This document shows, piece by piece, positions 24,393 to 38,192 of a stretch of DNA of 64,000 nucleotides. The translations under genes were made by a program, and so were the position numbers. How positions within the stretch are numbered: the first letter of the stretch is position 1; the number at the start of each line of letters is the position of its first letter. A model generated the notes under the pieces. The model saw only the letters and a program-made list of their open reading frames with translations, was not told where the DNA came from and searched no databases. The DNA is from Myotis daubentonii (taxonomy: Eukaryota > Chordata > Mammalia > Chiroptera > Vespertilionidae): contig NC_081844.1 of assembly GCF_963259705.1 (NCBI RefSeq), positions 49,213,501 through 49,277,500 on the forward strand, in the 5' to 3' direction.

Positions 24393-25039
24393 CTAGAGGC
24401 CCGGTATACAAAATTCTTGCACTGGGGGCAGGTGTACCTCAGCCCAGCCTACACCCTCTCCAATCTGGGACCCCTGGGGGGATGTCTGACTGCCGGTTTA
24501 GGATTGATCCCTCTCACAATCCAGGACTGCTGGCTCCCAACCACTCAGCTACCTGCCTGCATGATTGCCCCTAACTGCTTCTTCCTGCCAGCCTGATCAC
24601 TCCCTAACCACTCCCCTACCAGCCTGATTGACGACTGACCGCTCCCCTGCTGGCCTGATTGCCCCCAACTGCCCTCCCCTGTGGGCCCAGTCTCCGCCAA
24701 CTGCCCTCCCCTGCCAGCCCGGTCACCCCCAACTGCCCTCCTCTGCCGCTGTAGTTGCCCCTAACTGCCTTTCCCTGCCAGCCTGATCTCACCTCCAACT
24801 GCCCTATGCTGCCGACCTGGTCACCTCTAACTGCCCTCCCCTGCAGGCCTGGTTGCTCCCAACTGCCCGCCCCAGCCGGCCTGGTTGCCCCTAACTGCCC
24901 TCTCCTGCCAGCCTAGTCGCCCCTAACTGCCCTCCCCTGCCGGCTATCTTGTGGCGGCAATCTTTTGACCACATGGGGGTGGCCATCTTGTGTGAGGGCG
25001 TGATGGTCAGTTTGCATATTACCTCTTTATTATATAGGA
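24393..25039 (-). mobile_element. Helibat-type Helitron with internal minisatellite (647 bp)
   Basis: Plus orientation starts CTAGAGGCCCGGTATACA and ends TTTGCATATTACCTCTTTAT plus TATATAGGA. The flanks are A (24392) and T (25040). Most of the interior is a tandem array (listed separately). The 5' region contains gtggcggcaatctt and gtggccatcttgtg, as in other family members. Confidence 0.93.
24563..24948. repeat. Minisatellite of about 32-bp units inside a Helitron
   Basis: About 12 imperfect copies of a unit like aactgccctcccctgccagc followed by ctggttgcccct. The units vary between about 29 and 36 bp and differ in several bases, so the array is not recent throughout. Confidence 0.9.
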
Positions 25040-25040
25040 T

Positions 25041-25552
25041 AGTGCCAACAAACTCAAGGATGACATTGAAGCAAGTGATGTCAGCCTGTGTATCACCTCA
25101 TCTTATCCTGTGAATCAAATTTATAGGGCCATAATGCAAGAAATAGTTATCCATTCTCCTCTAAGTTTAGACAAATTCCCTTGTGCTTCATACCCTAGCC
25201 TACCTCTGCCGCCCTATGATATCCAAGTCTCCTCATATGGCTGTGCACATTTCCCAATCTTACCCAACCTATTCCTTTCCAACTCAAACCCATCATCATG
25301 CCCTCTGGGAAACTGGCTCTCTGATAAGGAAATTTTCTTTTGCCAAGTTCTTCACCATATTGACTTTAAAAGATCCTGGCAGTTCCTTAAGAAAACATTT
25401 GTCCAATAATTTTAACAATTGGAGGATAACTTTTCTCTCAGATCCATTCCATCCCATGTAAGGAATGTAATAAATAACTACATGCCTCCCTATTGGCACT
25501 TCTTGATTACAATATTTCATCATTCTAAACCAATCTTCACCAGATGATTGAT
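25041..25552. other. Intron, possibly old repeat, not identified
   Basis: Contains a 99-codon plus-strand frame without recognisable domains. Composition is ordinary. No assignment. Confidence 0.5.
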
Positions 25553-25576
25553 TGATAGGTAGATAGATAATAAATA

Positions 25577-25629
<53 letters not shown>
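25553..25629. repeat. (GATA)n microsatellite
   Basis: GATA tetranucleotide array. It is imperfect up to about 25578, then about 13 perfect units. An artefactual minus-strand frame (repeated YLSI) comes from it. Confidence 0.95.
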
Positions 25630-26016
25630 AGAAATGATTGATACATAGAGCCTACTCTTTAAAACTAAGGTCATTCAGCTACATGATTCTCTGTATTCTC
25701 ATCCCATAATTCAAGAATGGATAAAACTCCTGATTCACAATATTCCTGCCCACTTTTATTTAGTCTTTCAATATTCCTAGTGACTTCAATATCTGTGTGG
25801 ATAAATGATGCAGAGTTCTATGATCCGTTACATAACAAATGATCATTAACCTTTTATCTTCAAATGACCTTTTCCTATATGCCAGCCTGACAGGCATTAC
25901 ACGTTCGTTTGTTTTAGAAATATTGTATCTACTTAAGACCACAAATGTGCTATTATGGAGCTGAGTGCCTGACCACACTAGTCATATATACCACCCTTAG
26001 GGGAGATACCAGTTGT
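25630..26016. other. Intronic sequence without recognised features
   Basis: No exon or repeat family recognised. Confidence 0.5.
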
Positions 26017-26043
26017 AGTATGTATGTATGTATGTATGTATGC
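26017..26043. repeat. (GTAT)n microsatellite
   Basis: About six GTAT units directly before the T-rich end of an antisense L1. Confidence 0.9.
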
Positions 26044-26605
26044 ATTTTTTTATTGTGATGAAAAACATGTAACATACAGTTTTCCATCTTTCCCCCCTCC
26101 CAATTGTAGTTCACATTCAATATTATTCTGTATTAGTTTCAGGTACACAACATGGTGGTTAGACAATAATATCCTTTACAGAGTGGTCCCTCTGATATTT
26201 CAAGTACCCCCCTGGCCTTTACATAGCTATTATAATAATATTTTTCTTCCATTGATCTCTCCTCAGCCACTCCTACTCCCCAGCACATGCCCTCACCATT
26301 CTAGTGTCTGTGTTCATTTGTAATGCTTATATGCATGCATACAAGTCCTTTGGTTGATCTCTTACCCCATCTCCCACCCCTAACCCCATTCCCATCCCAC
26401 CCCCCTTTCTCTCTGAGGTTTGACAGTCAGTTCTATGCTTCTCTGTCACTGGATCTATTTTTGTTCATCAGTTTATGTTGTTCACTATATTCCACAAATG
26501 AGTGAGATCATGTGATATTTATCTTTCTCTGACTGGCTTATTTTGCTTAGCATAATGCTCTCCAGGTGAAAATGATAAAATAGTTATTTCTTTTTTATAT
26601 CAGCA

Positions 26606-27010
26606 CTAGAGGCCCAGTGCACAAAATTTGTGCAAGGTGTTAGACCAGGGGTGGGCAAACTTTTTGACTCAAGGGCCACAATGGGTTCTTAAACTGGACT
26701 GGAGGGCCGGAACAAAAGCATGGATGGAGTGTTTGTGTGAACTAATATAAATTCAAAGTAAACAACATTACATAAAAGGGTACGGTATTTTTTTTTTTTA
26801 GTTTTATTCATTTCAAACGGGCCGGATCTGGCCGGTGGGCCGTAGTTTACCCACGGCTGGGTTAGACTCTCACAGCCCTGGCTGCCTTGGCTGGCCCTCA
26901 CAGTCCTGGCTTTGTCCAGAAGGTCATCCAGACGGTCATCTGGAAGGATTGTCCAGATGGTCATTCTGCTCTTTGGTCTAATTAGCATATTAGCTCTTTA
27001 TTATATAGGA
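26606..27010 (-). mobile_element. Helibat-type Helitron, itself carrying a hAT
   Basis: Starts CTAGAGGCCCAGTGCACA and ends TTAGCTCTTTATTATATAGGA. The flanks A (26605) and T (27011) lie inside the L1. With the internal hAT removed it is about 183 bp, close in sequence to the copy at 7521-7690 (shared ccagaaggtcatcc module). Confidence 0.93.
26638..26867 (+). mobile_element. hAT transposon inside the Helitron
   Basis: The element is 26646-26859 (214 bp). The ends CAGGGGTGGGCAAAC and GTTTACCCACGGCTG form inverted repeats. The 8-bp duplications are tgttagac (26638-26645) and ggttagac (26860-26867), 7/8. It is non-autonomous, with a T-run in the middle. It shares both ends with the element at 30611-30845. 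Confidence 0.9.
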
Positions 27011-27965
27011 TAGTATTCCCTTGTGTAGATGTAACACTGTTTTTTAATCCATTCGTCTGCTGATGGGCACTTAGGCTGTTTCCAGATCTTAGCTATGGTG
27101 AATTGTGCCGCTATGAACATAGGGGTGCATATATCCTTTCTGATTGGTGTTGCTGATTCCTTGGGATATATTCCTAGAATGGTATTACTGGGTCAAATGG
27201 AATCTCCATTTTTAATTTTTTGAGGAAACTCCATACTGTTCTCCACAGTGGCTGCACCAGTCTGCATTCCCACCAGCAGTGCACAAGGGTTCCTTTCCTC
27301 CACATCCTCACCAGCACTTGTCATTTGTTGATTTGTTGATGATAGCCATTCTGACAGGTGTGAGATGGTACCTCATTATTGTTTTGATTTGCATCTCTCA
27401 GATGATTAGTGACTTTGAGCATGTTTTCATATGTCTCTTGGCCTTCTGTATGTCCTCTTTCAAAAAGTGTTTATTTAGGGCCTTTGTCCATTTTTTTTTA
27501 TTGGACTGTTTATTTCCTTTCGTTAAGTTGTATGAACTCCCTATAAATTTTGGAGATTTAAACCCTTATCAGAGATAACATTGGAAAATATGTTCTTCCA
27601 TGCAGTGGGCTTTCTTGTTGTTTTGTTGATGGTTTCTTTTGCTGTGCAGAAGCTTTTTATTTTGATGTAGCCCCATGTGTTTATTTTCTCCTCAGTTTCC
27701 ATTGCCCTATGAGTTGTATTGGTAAAGATATTGCTACAACATGTGTCTGATATTTTGCTGCCTGTGGTTTCCTCTAAGATTTTTATGGTTTCCCATCTTA
27801 CATTTAAGTCCTTTAATCATTTTGAATTTATTTTTGTGTATGGTGTAAGTTGGTGGTCAAGTTTCACTCTTTTGCATCTTTCTGTCCAATTTTCCCAACA
27901 CCATTTATTGAAGACACTATCTTGACTCCATTGTATGCTCTTGCCTCCTTTGTGAAATATTAATT

Positions 27966-28433
27966 AAGCATACTGGCTTTGATATCATTTGAAATGCATA
28001 TTGCATCTTAATCTTTGTTTATTTCTCTTCAGTTATAACCTATTTAAACTCTTCCAGATTCTCAACTGTAACTGAAAAATCTACCAGTGTTCTAACATAA
28101 ATTTTATCAACTTAATAAAAATGCAGGTATTTTGAGAGTTCAAAATTTCACTTTGTCATAAATTTACATTTTATTGTTGGTTATTTCCAACATACAAAAA
28201 TCAGCCTCACATTGGAAGACTCAATGTTCAGTATCAACAGTCCCATCAATCTGGAATGGTTAATAGGTGGATGGACTGGATCTATTTCTAAAACTAATTG
28301 TTTTATTTTAGCAAATATTTTCTTGCTATGACAATCTGTTAACTGTGATATTAAAGATCTTACCTTTATATCTACTGCTTCTGTTATGTCTTTTTTCTCT
28401 CAACTAGACAGGCCTCTAGGTTCTAAGTTACTT
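27966..28433. other. Intronic sequence without recognised features
   Basis: AT-rich unique-looking intron. Confidence 0.55.
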
Positions 28434-28447
28434 GAAAATCTGAAAGA

Positions 28448-28679
28448 CCAGCCGAGACCGGTTTGGCTCAGTGGATAGAGTGTCGGCCTGCGGACTGAGG
28501 GGTCCCAGGTTCGATTCCGGTCAAGGGCATGTACCTGGGTTGCGGGCACATCCCCAGTGGGAGATGTGCAGGAGGCAGCTGATCGATGCTTCTCTCCCAT
28601 CGATGTTTCTGACTGTCTATCTCTCCCCCTTCCTCTCTGTAAAAAATCAATAAAATATATTTAAAAAAGAAAAAAAAAA
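28448..28679 (+). mobile_element. Young VES-type SINE with intact Pol III boxes
   Basis: Full-length: A box TGGCTCAGTGG (28464-28474), perfect B box GGTTCGATTCC (28508-28518), the gcaggaggcagctgatcgat block, CT-rich region, aatcaataaaatat and A tail. The 14-bp target duplication gaaaatctgaaaga is perfect (28434-28447 and 28680-28693). It is the best-preserved SINE here. Confidence 0.97.
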
Positions 28680-28979
28680 GAAAATCTGAAAGAGCATCTC
28701 TAGAATATGTATTCATTATGTGGAGCAAGAATCAAATATGTGCAGCCAGCTTTCATGCTGCATTTATAAAACCTCAAAGCCCAATTATGATCTTTAATTT
28801 TTACTTGTCACTGGCAGTATCATGGGTAGCATGTTACATTTTCTGCTAATAATAGCTTGTAAATTATTAATAGACACCATTAAGATCCTTTCCCTCTTAA
28901 CTCAAAATTAAATTGTTTAAATTTTATATTAATTTATGATACATGTTTCTAAGTTTATGAGTAAAGTTTATATGTATTA

Positions 28980-29289
28980 TCCTATATAATAGAAGGGTAA
29001 TATGCAAATCGACCCGACGGCAGAACGACTGGTCCCTATGATGCACACTGACCATCAGAGGGTAGACACTCAATGTGCCAGGCTCATGGCTGGCAAGCAT
29101 AGCAGCAGTGGCGGGAACCTCTCCCGCCTCCAAGGCAGCACTAAGGATGTCAGAATGACATTCTTTGGGGAGCAGACCTAAGCTGTCAGTCAGACATCAC
29201 CTGAGGGCTCCCTGACTATGAGAGGGCGTGGGCTGGGATGAGGGACCCCCCGCCCCCATGTGCATGAATTTCATGCATCGGGCCTCTAG
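28980..29289 (+). mobile_element. Helibat-type Helitron (310 bp)
   Basis: TCCTATATAATAGAAGGGTA at the start, 3' hairpin gtgcatgaatttcatgcat, and end GGGCCTCTAG. Flanks A (28979) and T (29290). The tgatgcacactgaccatcag and gtagacactcaatg stretches are shared with the tandem pair at 37881-38481. Confidence 0.95.
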
Positions 29290-29539
29290 TTTGTTATAAT
29301 ATGACATATAGGTTCTTTAAAATCACTTGTAATTTAAAAATACACAAGCCAAAAAACATTAATTGTGGTATAAATAACTAGAAATTTATTATATCTTCTC
29401 CAGAGTGTCTGTTATAATTGATTACTCTTTTCATAATTGATTGTGGATAGATGAGCTACTAACATTTCCAATATTGAGTGTTGAAGGAAAGAGTGACTTA
29501 TGTGGTGTGGGATGTGTACGGAAGGAAGTCAGTAAACAT

Positions 29540-30085
29540 TGCTGTTGTTAGGAAGTTAGACATGAGCGGCTGGACTAGGGCCTGCCCTGGGGTCCTGAAC
29601 AGTGGTATCCCAACACTGCCTTTAGCCCAGCAGCCAGAAGACTTTCAGCAGGCAGGTGCAGAACCAGCCTGTTCTTGGCACAAGCTCAAAGGGAAATGAA
29701 TGACATGATCTCAATGCTACCTTTCTAGGGTCCTAGACTAATTATAATAAAATTTACATTGTGATTTTGACACCTTCTCCCCCTGTGGGATTTTCTGTAT
29801 GCAATATGGGTAAGTGCATGCACAGAAGAAATATAGTTACATAACCCTCTTCTGTCAGTCACCCCTGAATGCAAATAAATAAGTCTCCACCCAGAAAATT
29901 CTTCATTTAAACCATATAAACCAGGAGTTCTGGACCATTGTCTCTCTTGACTGGCCTGCTCCTCGTCTGGAGTGTATCTTCAATAAATCCCACTTTGCTT
30001 TGCTTTCATTTTCATTGACCTTAAAATCTTTTCTGGGTTGATGAGACTAACCTAGGTCCCAGCTGGTAACCTCAATCGGTAACTC
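29540..30085 (+). mobile_element. Endogenous retrovirus LTR (gammaretrovirus-like), probably solo
   Basis: The order fits an LTR: a U3-like part, TATA box catataaa (29913-29920), a CT-rich R region (tctctcttgactggcctgct), AATAAA at 29982-29987, and a U5 starting tttgctttgctttc. Ends are approximate, since exact TG and CA termini and a target repeat were not resolved. No gag, pol or env sequence is adjacent. Confidence 0.65.
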
Positions 30086-30277
30086 TACCTTTCTAGATTC
30101 TTGCTTGCATGTACTTCATAGATGGCCAAGAGACCAATGGAATTCTGAAGATAATCTCTGCTCTCACATCACAACTTTCAGATGAATAAGAAGGACACTC
30201 TTCAGAAAATAAAGGAAGTTACAATCAATGGTCAAAAAAGCTAAAGTAAACTTTAGATCAGATGAACTTTGTTACCT

Positions 30278-30929
30278 ACTGAATTGTGTTTTTCCAAAAT
30301 ATATATGGAAGTCCTAACCCCCAGGACCTCAAAATGTAACCTTGTTTGAAATAGGGTTGTTAAAGATGAAATTACATAACTTAAGATGAGGTCATGCTGA
30401 AGGAAAGGCGGCCCTTACCCAGTATGACTGGTATCCTTTTAAGGAGAGGCAAGATGATGTGAAGGCAGGCACAGAGAGAAAGCAATGTGACTATGGAAGC
30501 GTAGACCGGAGTGCCTGGTCCTCCCAGACGCTGAGAGGAGGAAGGGAAATCCTCCCCCCAGGGGCTTCAGAGGAAGCATGGTCCTGCCAACCTTGATTTT
30601 GGATTTAGACCAGGGGTGGGCAAACTTCTTGACTCGAGGGCCACAATGGGTTCTTAAACTGGACCGGAGGGCCGGAACAAAAGCATGGATGGAGTGTCTG
30701 TGTGAACTAATACATGTTAACACTGCTGCTGGTGAAGGAGCGGAGGGGAGAGCAAGAGAACCCTCCGCTCTTTCGGCCCCGCGGGCCGGATAGAACAGCG
30801 GAACCGGCCGAATCCGGCCCGCGGGCCGTAGTTTGCCCACGGCTGATTTAGAGAGACTGAGAGAGAAGTTGCTTTAGCCACCCAGTTTGCTGTATTTTGT
30901 TATGGCCACCCTAGGAAATGAATACAAAC
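30278..30929 (+). mobile_element. MaLR (MLT1/MST-type) LTR, interrupted by a hAT
   Basis: ERVL-MaLR LTR wording: actgaattgtgtttttcc, gaagtcctaacccccaggac, taagatgaggtcatgctga, ccttgattttggattta, then after the hAT gccacccagtttgctgtatt and ttatggccaccctagg. No internal retroviral sequence. Confidence 0.88.
30603..30853 (+). mobile_element. hAT transposon inside the MaLR LTR
   Basis: The element is 30611-30845 (235 bp). Ends CAGGGGTGGGCAAAC and GTTTGCCCACGGCTG. Target duplications atttagac (30603-30610) and atttagag (30846-30853), 7/8. The first 110 bp match the element at 26646. The interior then switches to GC-rich sequence. Non-autonomous. Confidence 0.92.
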
Positions 30930-32794
<1,865 letters not shown>

Positions 32795-33094
32795 TTATTT
32801 TCAAAGCAATATTATGGAAAACAAATCATTTACTTTATTAATGTTTAGAAGCTAGAACCTTATAAATGCCATACTTTGTACATAATTTTTGTTTCTACTT
32901 GGTATAGTTTACAACTTGTGCAAGAAAAAAAATCAGGCTATTTTCATGGCAAATTAGAAAAATTTTGTCTGTATCAAACCTAATAAGAATATATTTAGTG
33001 TGTATTCTCTCTATGCCTAAGTCATTGGTTCTATGAGGTACATAGAAACGCATGGTAGCTCTCATTGGCTACAGTGCTTAAATATATCTTTGTT

Positions 33095-33195
33095 TTAATC
33101 CTCATAATACATCCCCATATTGATAATTTCACAGGTTTTGAACATAAGGCACAGGAAGATGAAATGGCTTGCCCAAGGCCAGATTAGGTTAGATT
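33095..33195 (-). repeat. Probable MIR SINE fragment
   Basis: Antisense MIR wording: taatcctcataatacatccc, then ataaggcacaggaagatgaa and cttgcccaaggccaga. Confidence 0.55.
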
Positions 33196-34984
33196 ATGCT
33201 GAATTTTGCACTTAAACACACACACATATATATGTGGCTCCCAAATACTATAGCACATTTTTAACTGGATATATGTTTATAATATTTGGGTTTGTTTTGA
33301 AGAAATTTATATGTGTGTATTTACATTTTTTCTTAATTCTATTTATAATGCAACTAAGCTCATACTTGTATTCTTCCCAAAGTATTGTTATTTTTCATCT
33401 ATTCATTTATTTTTCCTTTTAGAATACTTAGTGTGTATAATATGATATGTATTTGCATTTTATATCTTAAAGTCTTAACTTTTCAAATTTCATCTTCATA
33501 ACTAAAATATGTTTATTAAAGTAGCAATGCATTACATGTTTTTCATATCTCCCATAGTATAACCATAGGAATAGTGGGAACATCACTGTTAATAAAAATA
33601 ATTGCTTGACATAATTTTTTCAAAAGTAATTACAATCCTTCTAAAATCTTCACATGATTATTTTACAAAGGATTTTACTTACAATGGACTCATACTGATG
33701 TCTTCATAAATAGTGCACTAAAATTAATTGCATATCATTGAGACCAAATGTGATATAAACTACATTACAGAAAATACAGTTTATAATGTAAAATTATAAA
33801 TGAAAAAAATGGGTATCATAATACCTAAATAGTTTGTATGTCATATTTTAGGGGGGAAAGATAACTTATATTTGTGGTCAATGTTGACAATTAGGATTTG
33901 ACAGAATCTACAGTTTAGAAAGAAGATTTCTAAAGAATTTTAAATATAGATCTAAGCCTGGGTTGAAAAGCAATATTTGAAGTCTCATTCTCTTTTAAGA
34001 TAAGACAGAAAACAACCTCTGCTGGAGAATGAGAGACTATCTTATTTTTCAAAGACAGTGAAAATGACTACTGTTGTTCATCAATTTTATTATTTAGCAA
34101 TCTTGTCAAGAACTTCATTTTTTTGCAAAAAAAATCTAAACTTTGTGCTGCAGATTAAGTCAATTTTACATTATTCTGTTTTCAATATAGAAAAATAATA
34201 AGAATATGTTTTAGCAATAAGAATAGCAAAAGAATCAGACACAGGAGAGAAGTAATCAAATCCAGAGGGATAGGTAGCAATTTTGGTGTCCATGAAAGTG
34301 GCACAAAAGAAGCCTTCAAATATGAATGTAGGTGTATGTGTCCATGTGTGTGTGGGTGTGCTTCAGAAATAGAGAGAAATGTGTGATGAAAGAATGTGGA
34401 AATGATAATAGACCTTTCCAATAGCCCCACCTGGGATTTCGGTATTTGACCTTGCATCTTTAGGTCCTTTCATTTGACTGAAGGTGAGGAGGTGGGAGGC
34501 GGGATGAGTTTGCAGGGGCTGACCTGTGATCATAGGGACTGAGGAGGTCAGAATGTCGATGAGAAGCAGATGAAAAATAGAATTGAAATGCTGAAAACCT
34601 TTTAAACAACATTTAAAATTTTGGGAAGGGAATTCAATTTGGGTTGTTGCACTCAAATTTCGATCTAATCAAATAATGTATCATCATGATGTTCTCTATT
34701 AATACTTTTGTTTCCAAACTGAAAGTTTCCTAAGTCCAAGCATTGAGGTATTTCTGGAAATCCAAAGAAAATAAAAATAAAAAAAAAACTTTGAAGTTAA
34801 GGTATACATATTCTATGATAATGTATGATAAGAAATTATAAACCTATATAAAACAGCATAATTTAAGTCAATAAAAATCTGTCACAGATTTTTTTAAAAT
34901 AATAAATAGATACATCTGTTATTAATAATAGATTACTTGTAATGCAGGCTTCCGATGTACTAGGAACTCTGTATCTATTAAACC

Positions 34985-35125
34985 ACTTAACTCTCACATT
35001 AATCCAAAAAGATAGATAATATAATTATCACCATTTTACAGATGACGGGCCAAAGCACAAAGAGATTATATAAATGGTTTAAAGTTACAGAGCTAGAAAG
35101 AAACAGAATGATTTTTACAGAGACA
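34985..35125 (-). repeat. MIR SINE fragment
   Basis: Antisense MIR: ttaactctcacattaatcc, attatcaccattttacagat, gggccaaagcacaaagag, and aaagttacagagctagaaag. Confidence 0.75.
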
Positions 35126-36627
35126 ATATCTTTTCTATCCTTTATTCTCTACTTCTCATCTTCAGAAATGAGTTTTAAAATCAACTTATACACAGATTCA
35201 GTAAGTTTGTCCAAGGATTATTGGTAAAGTGAAAAATAAATATAATAATAAACTCAAGGCAATATCACTGCTTAAATTACAGGTATAGAAAGCAGAACTC
35301 ACAAAGAAAAAAAAAAGTAGTATCTGAGATGTAGGAAAACCATAAGTACCGAAAAGGAGGGAGCTAAGGGGAAAGAATTTTTCAAGAAAGAGGGTCTGAT
35401 GAAATGTAAAATGTTTCAGAATAGAAGTTAGATAAACAATAAGACATTCCCATTATATTGCTTAAATTAGAGATGATGAATGGCTTTACAGAACAATTTC
35501 AATAAATAACTAGAGCAGAATTCATATTACAAAGGGCTAAGGAGTAAGAACAAAGTGCAGATTGGGAAATATTAAATAGTTCTTGTCCTTTCAGTAAGTT
35601 TCAATGTGAAAGAAAAAGGACCAGCATTATTAATGAAGAACAATAAATATTTAGAAAAATAAACATCAATGGATATGTAGAAAGCATGTCCTCATCCAAG
35701 AATAACATCAGGCATTTTTGTTTATTAGCTTCTTTGGCTGGATTCCTATCTCAACAGTCAATGGCTGTGCTAGCTTGGAGTAGCTCAGGAAAAGAAATGC
35801 TTTCCTGACCACTCCTGCTTTGGGGGAACAGGAAGAAGCTGCTCTGCTGAGCCTGCCCCAGACACTGAGAACAAGACAGAGGAGGTCCCTGTGTGGTAGT
35901 ACCCATACCATCATTCTTCCTATGACACTGCCTCTTCGCCAACTCTCAACGCAGTGTCATTCTACCTGGGGTGTTAAAATCCACCTTGTGGAACCTGGAA
36001 AGATGAAGAAACTCTGACATTCAATGACCCCTCCCTGTGTAGCAGGCAGTACATCTCCAAGTCTCCATGGAACAGAGAATTACATTTTATATATCTGATA
36101 GTACAACCATCAATTTTGAGTACATAAGTGCTAAGAATTATAGATTATATACATATCAATTATGCTTACTATGTTTTTCAAAGGCTGTAATTTGTTCCTA
36201 TCTCTTTGAAATTATACTTGTATCCTTCCCTCCCATCCATCAGTAAAATATACCAATTCCCTTCAATGCAAAAATATTCAAACCTAACTATATAAGAATT
36301 CCGTTTTTCTCTTTTAACATTTATGTTTAGAATGTGATTAATTTGATTCTTGTATAAACTGAAATCTTAAAAATTCAAAGAATAAAACTTGGATACCTTT
36401 TAGTGCCAAGTCTATTCATTATTGGAATATATAATGAAACTATTTTGTTCCTCAAACCTTGCAATAACTAATAGAATTATTTTTCATATTTTTAGAAAAA
36501 TATTTTGTATTTATAGCAAAGCAGTAAGTCAAAATTTAGTATAAAGATTTAATTAGCTAATATTAATTAAATTTAACATAGAAAACTATTGTCTTCATAT
36601 TAAGGTGTAGGTTGTTAAACTATGTGT

Positions 36628-36772
36628 AGAATCATTGATCAGCTGCCTCCTGCATGCCCTCCACTGAGGATCGAGCCTGCAACTCAGACACATGCTCAGA
36701 TCAGGAATCCAATCATGACCTCCTGGTTCATAGGTTGATGCTCAACTACTGAGCCATGCCAGTTGGGTTACA
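36628..36772 (-). mobile_element. tRNA-derived SINE, older copy
   Basis: Reverse-oriented: tcattgatcagctgcctcct, gaggatcgagcctgcaactc, atcatgacctcctggttcat, ctactgagccatgcc. No clear target duplication. Confidence 0.85.
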
Positions 36773-37880
36773 GGACATTTTTAAAATCAATAAATATATT
36801 TTATGAGAGATATTAATTCTTTTACCCTTCCCCTACTCTCTCCATATACAAAATTTGATTTTGTTTAATTTATTATCTCCTTAAGCATTGTTGAAGAAAA
36901 GTAAATAATTAAAAACAATTAATTCAATTGCAATGCTTACTCATTAATTTATGAAATGAATCTTCTTGGAAATAAAAGTATTTTGAGTTAACCATTCATT
37001 GTCCAAGCACTTCACTACTTATGATGTACTTTTGTCAGTTATATGGCACATTGACAACTGTAAATTTATATACTAAGCTGTAGTAAAAAATAGTTTGATT
37101 TTCTTATTTGGCAAATGTGATTATGTATTCTAATTTCAATAAAGGTGCTCTAATAATCAAGTCACTTTGCTCTCCTAAACCTAGGAAGACATGAGCATAA
37201 ATGTTTTTAGGGGCAAGATTAGGTACTCTATCCTCTGTTTTCAACTACATTCTTCAAAGCTGACACACTTGGGAGTGAGTGTGCAACTTAGCTATTACTC
37301 AGTTACCACTTATCATCCTCCCAAACACAGTCACATACTATAAAGTAAACATGCTGAACATGCTAACCGAAAACACAATAAAATAAAATAGAACACAGTA
37401 TGATGGTGAAATCAATAATGTAGATTGCTCAAAAAAATTAAAAAATATAAATTTATCTTACCAGATGTAAATACAACTTACAGTGTTCATTATTATAACT
37501 AGTCAAATTTGTTATTTTGATGGTCAGTGAATTTACCAGTCTTTATGTCACTATCTTTAGAGTAAAGACCTAGAAAATATGTGCTTCATATGAAAAAGCA
37601 CACCTCTTATAGAATATATAACAGCTAATGCTGTTAAGGAGTGTATGAATTAAGTTTTTTCTAATCATTTTTTTCTGCAACCAATGTACAAATATTTTGT
37701 ACATGATATGTCAGACCTTCCATCTTTTTGCAGTCCTACAATTGCTGTTAAAATGTAAGTGCATATTGCCCTACATATTACACGGCACAGATCTTATTGT
37801 TTTGGTGGTAGACTGTGTGTTATAGAGTTTTAAGTTTTGATTTCTACTACCTACTTTATATTAATTCTAGGAATAATATA
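36773..37880. other. Intronic sequence without recognised features
   Basis: AT-rich unique-looking intron. Confidence 0.55.
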
Positions 37881-38192
37881 TCTATATATATAAAAGCCTA
37901 ACTGACTGGCCCACCGGCTGACTTGCTGACCGGTAACTATGATGTGCACTAACCACCAGGGGGAAGACACTCAATGCAGGAGCTGCCGAGCTGTGGTGAC
38001 TTGGCAGCTGCGGTTCTCAGGTGATGCAGAACCAGAGAGAAGGGAGCTCGATTCTGGGGTGTGTCACCCAAGAACCACCCTCTTGCAATCCAGGACCCCT
38101 CGAAGGATGTTGGAGAGCTACTTTCGGCCCAATCCCCGCAGGCCAGGCTGATGGACCCCACTGGTGCACAAATCCATACACCGGGCCTCTAG
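37881..38192 (+). mobile_element. Helitron, first copy of a head-to-tail pair (312 bp)
   Basis: Starts TCTATATATATAAAAGCC after host A (37880) and ends CACCGGGCCTCTAG. It contains ctgaccggtaactatgatg, gaagacactcaatgcagg, and gtgacttggcagctgcggtt. The next copy begins immediately after the CTAG. Confidence 0.95.

Larger units (their letters stand above)
26047..27965 (-). mobile_element. L1 LINE 3' half, interrupted by a Helitron
   Basis: Antisense L1: T-rich 3' end, 3' UTR, then ORF2 C-terminus (ctctgactggcttattttgc, catatatcctttctgattgg, gttttcatatgtctcttggc). It is interrupted at 26606-27010. The uninterrupted L1 is about 1.5 kb and 5' truncated. It reads smoothly across the Helitron site (...tatcagca|tagtattcccttgtg...). 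Confidence 0.92.

Noticed and set aside
24616..24798. Glycine-rich small ORF on the minus strand
   Set aside because: It is a translation of the minisatellite, with no independent coding evidence.
24563..24948. CRISPR-like array
   Set aside because: The units are contiguous and imperfect without unique spacers, and the genome is mammalian; it is a minisatellite in a Helitron.
25296..25646. Membrane-like minus-strand ORF with repeated YLSI
   Set aside because: It is a product of translating the (GATA)n microsatellite.
28448..28560. tRNA gene
   Set aside because: A and B boxes are present, but the sequence is the tRNA-like head of a VES SINE with tail and target duplications.
35708..36017. 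Possible retrocopy with open frames on both strands
   Set aside because: No recognisable protein, poly(A) tail or target duplication; left as unassigned intron.
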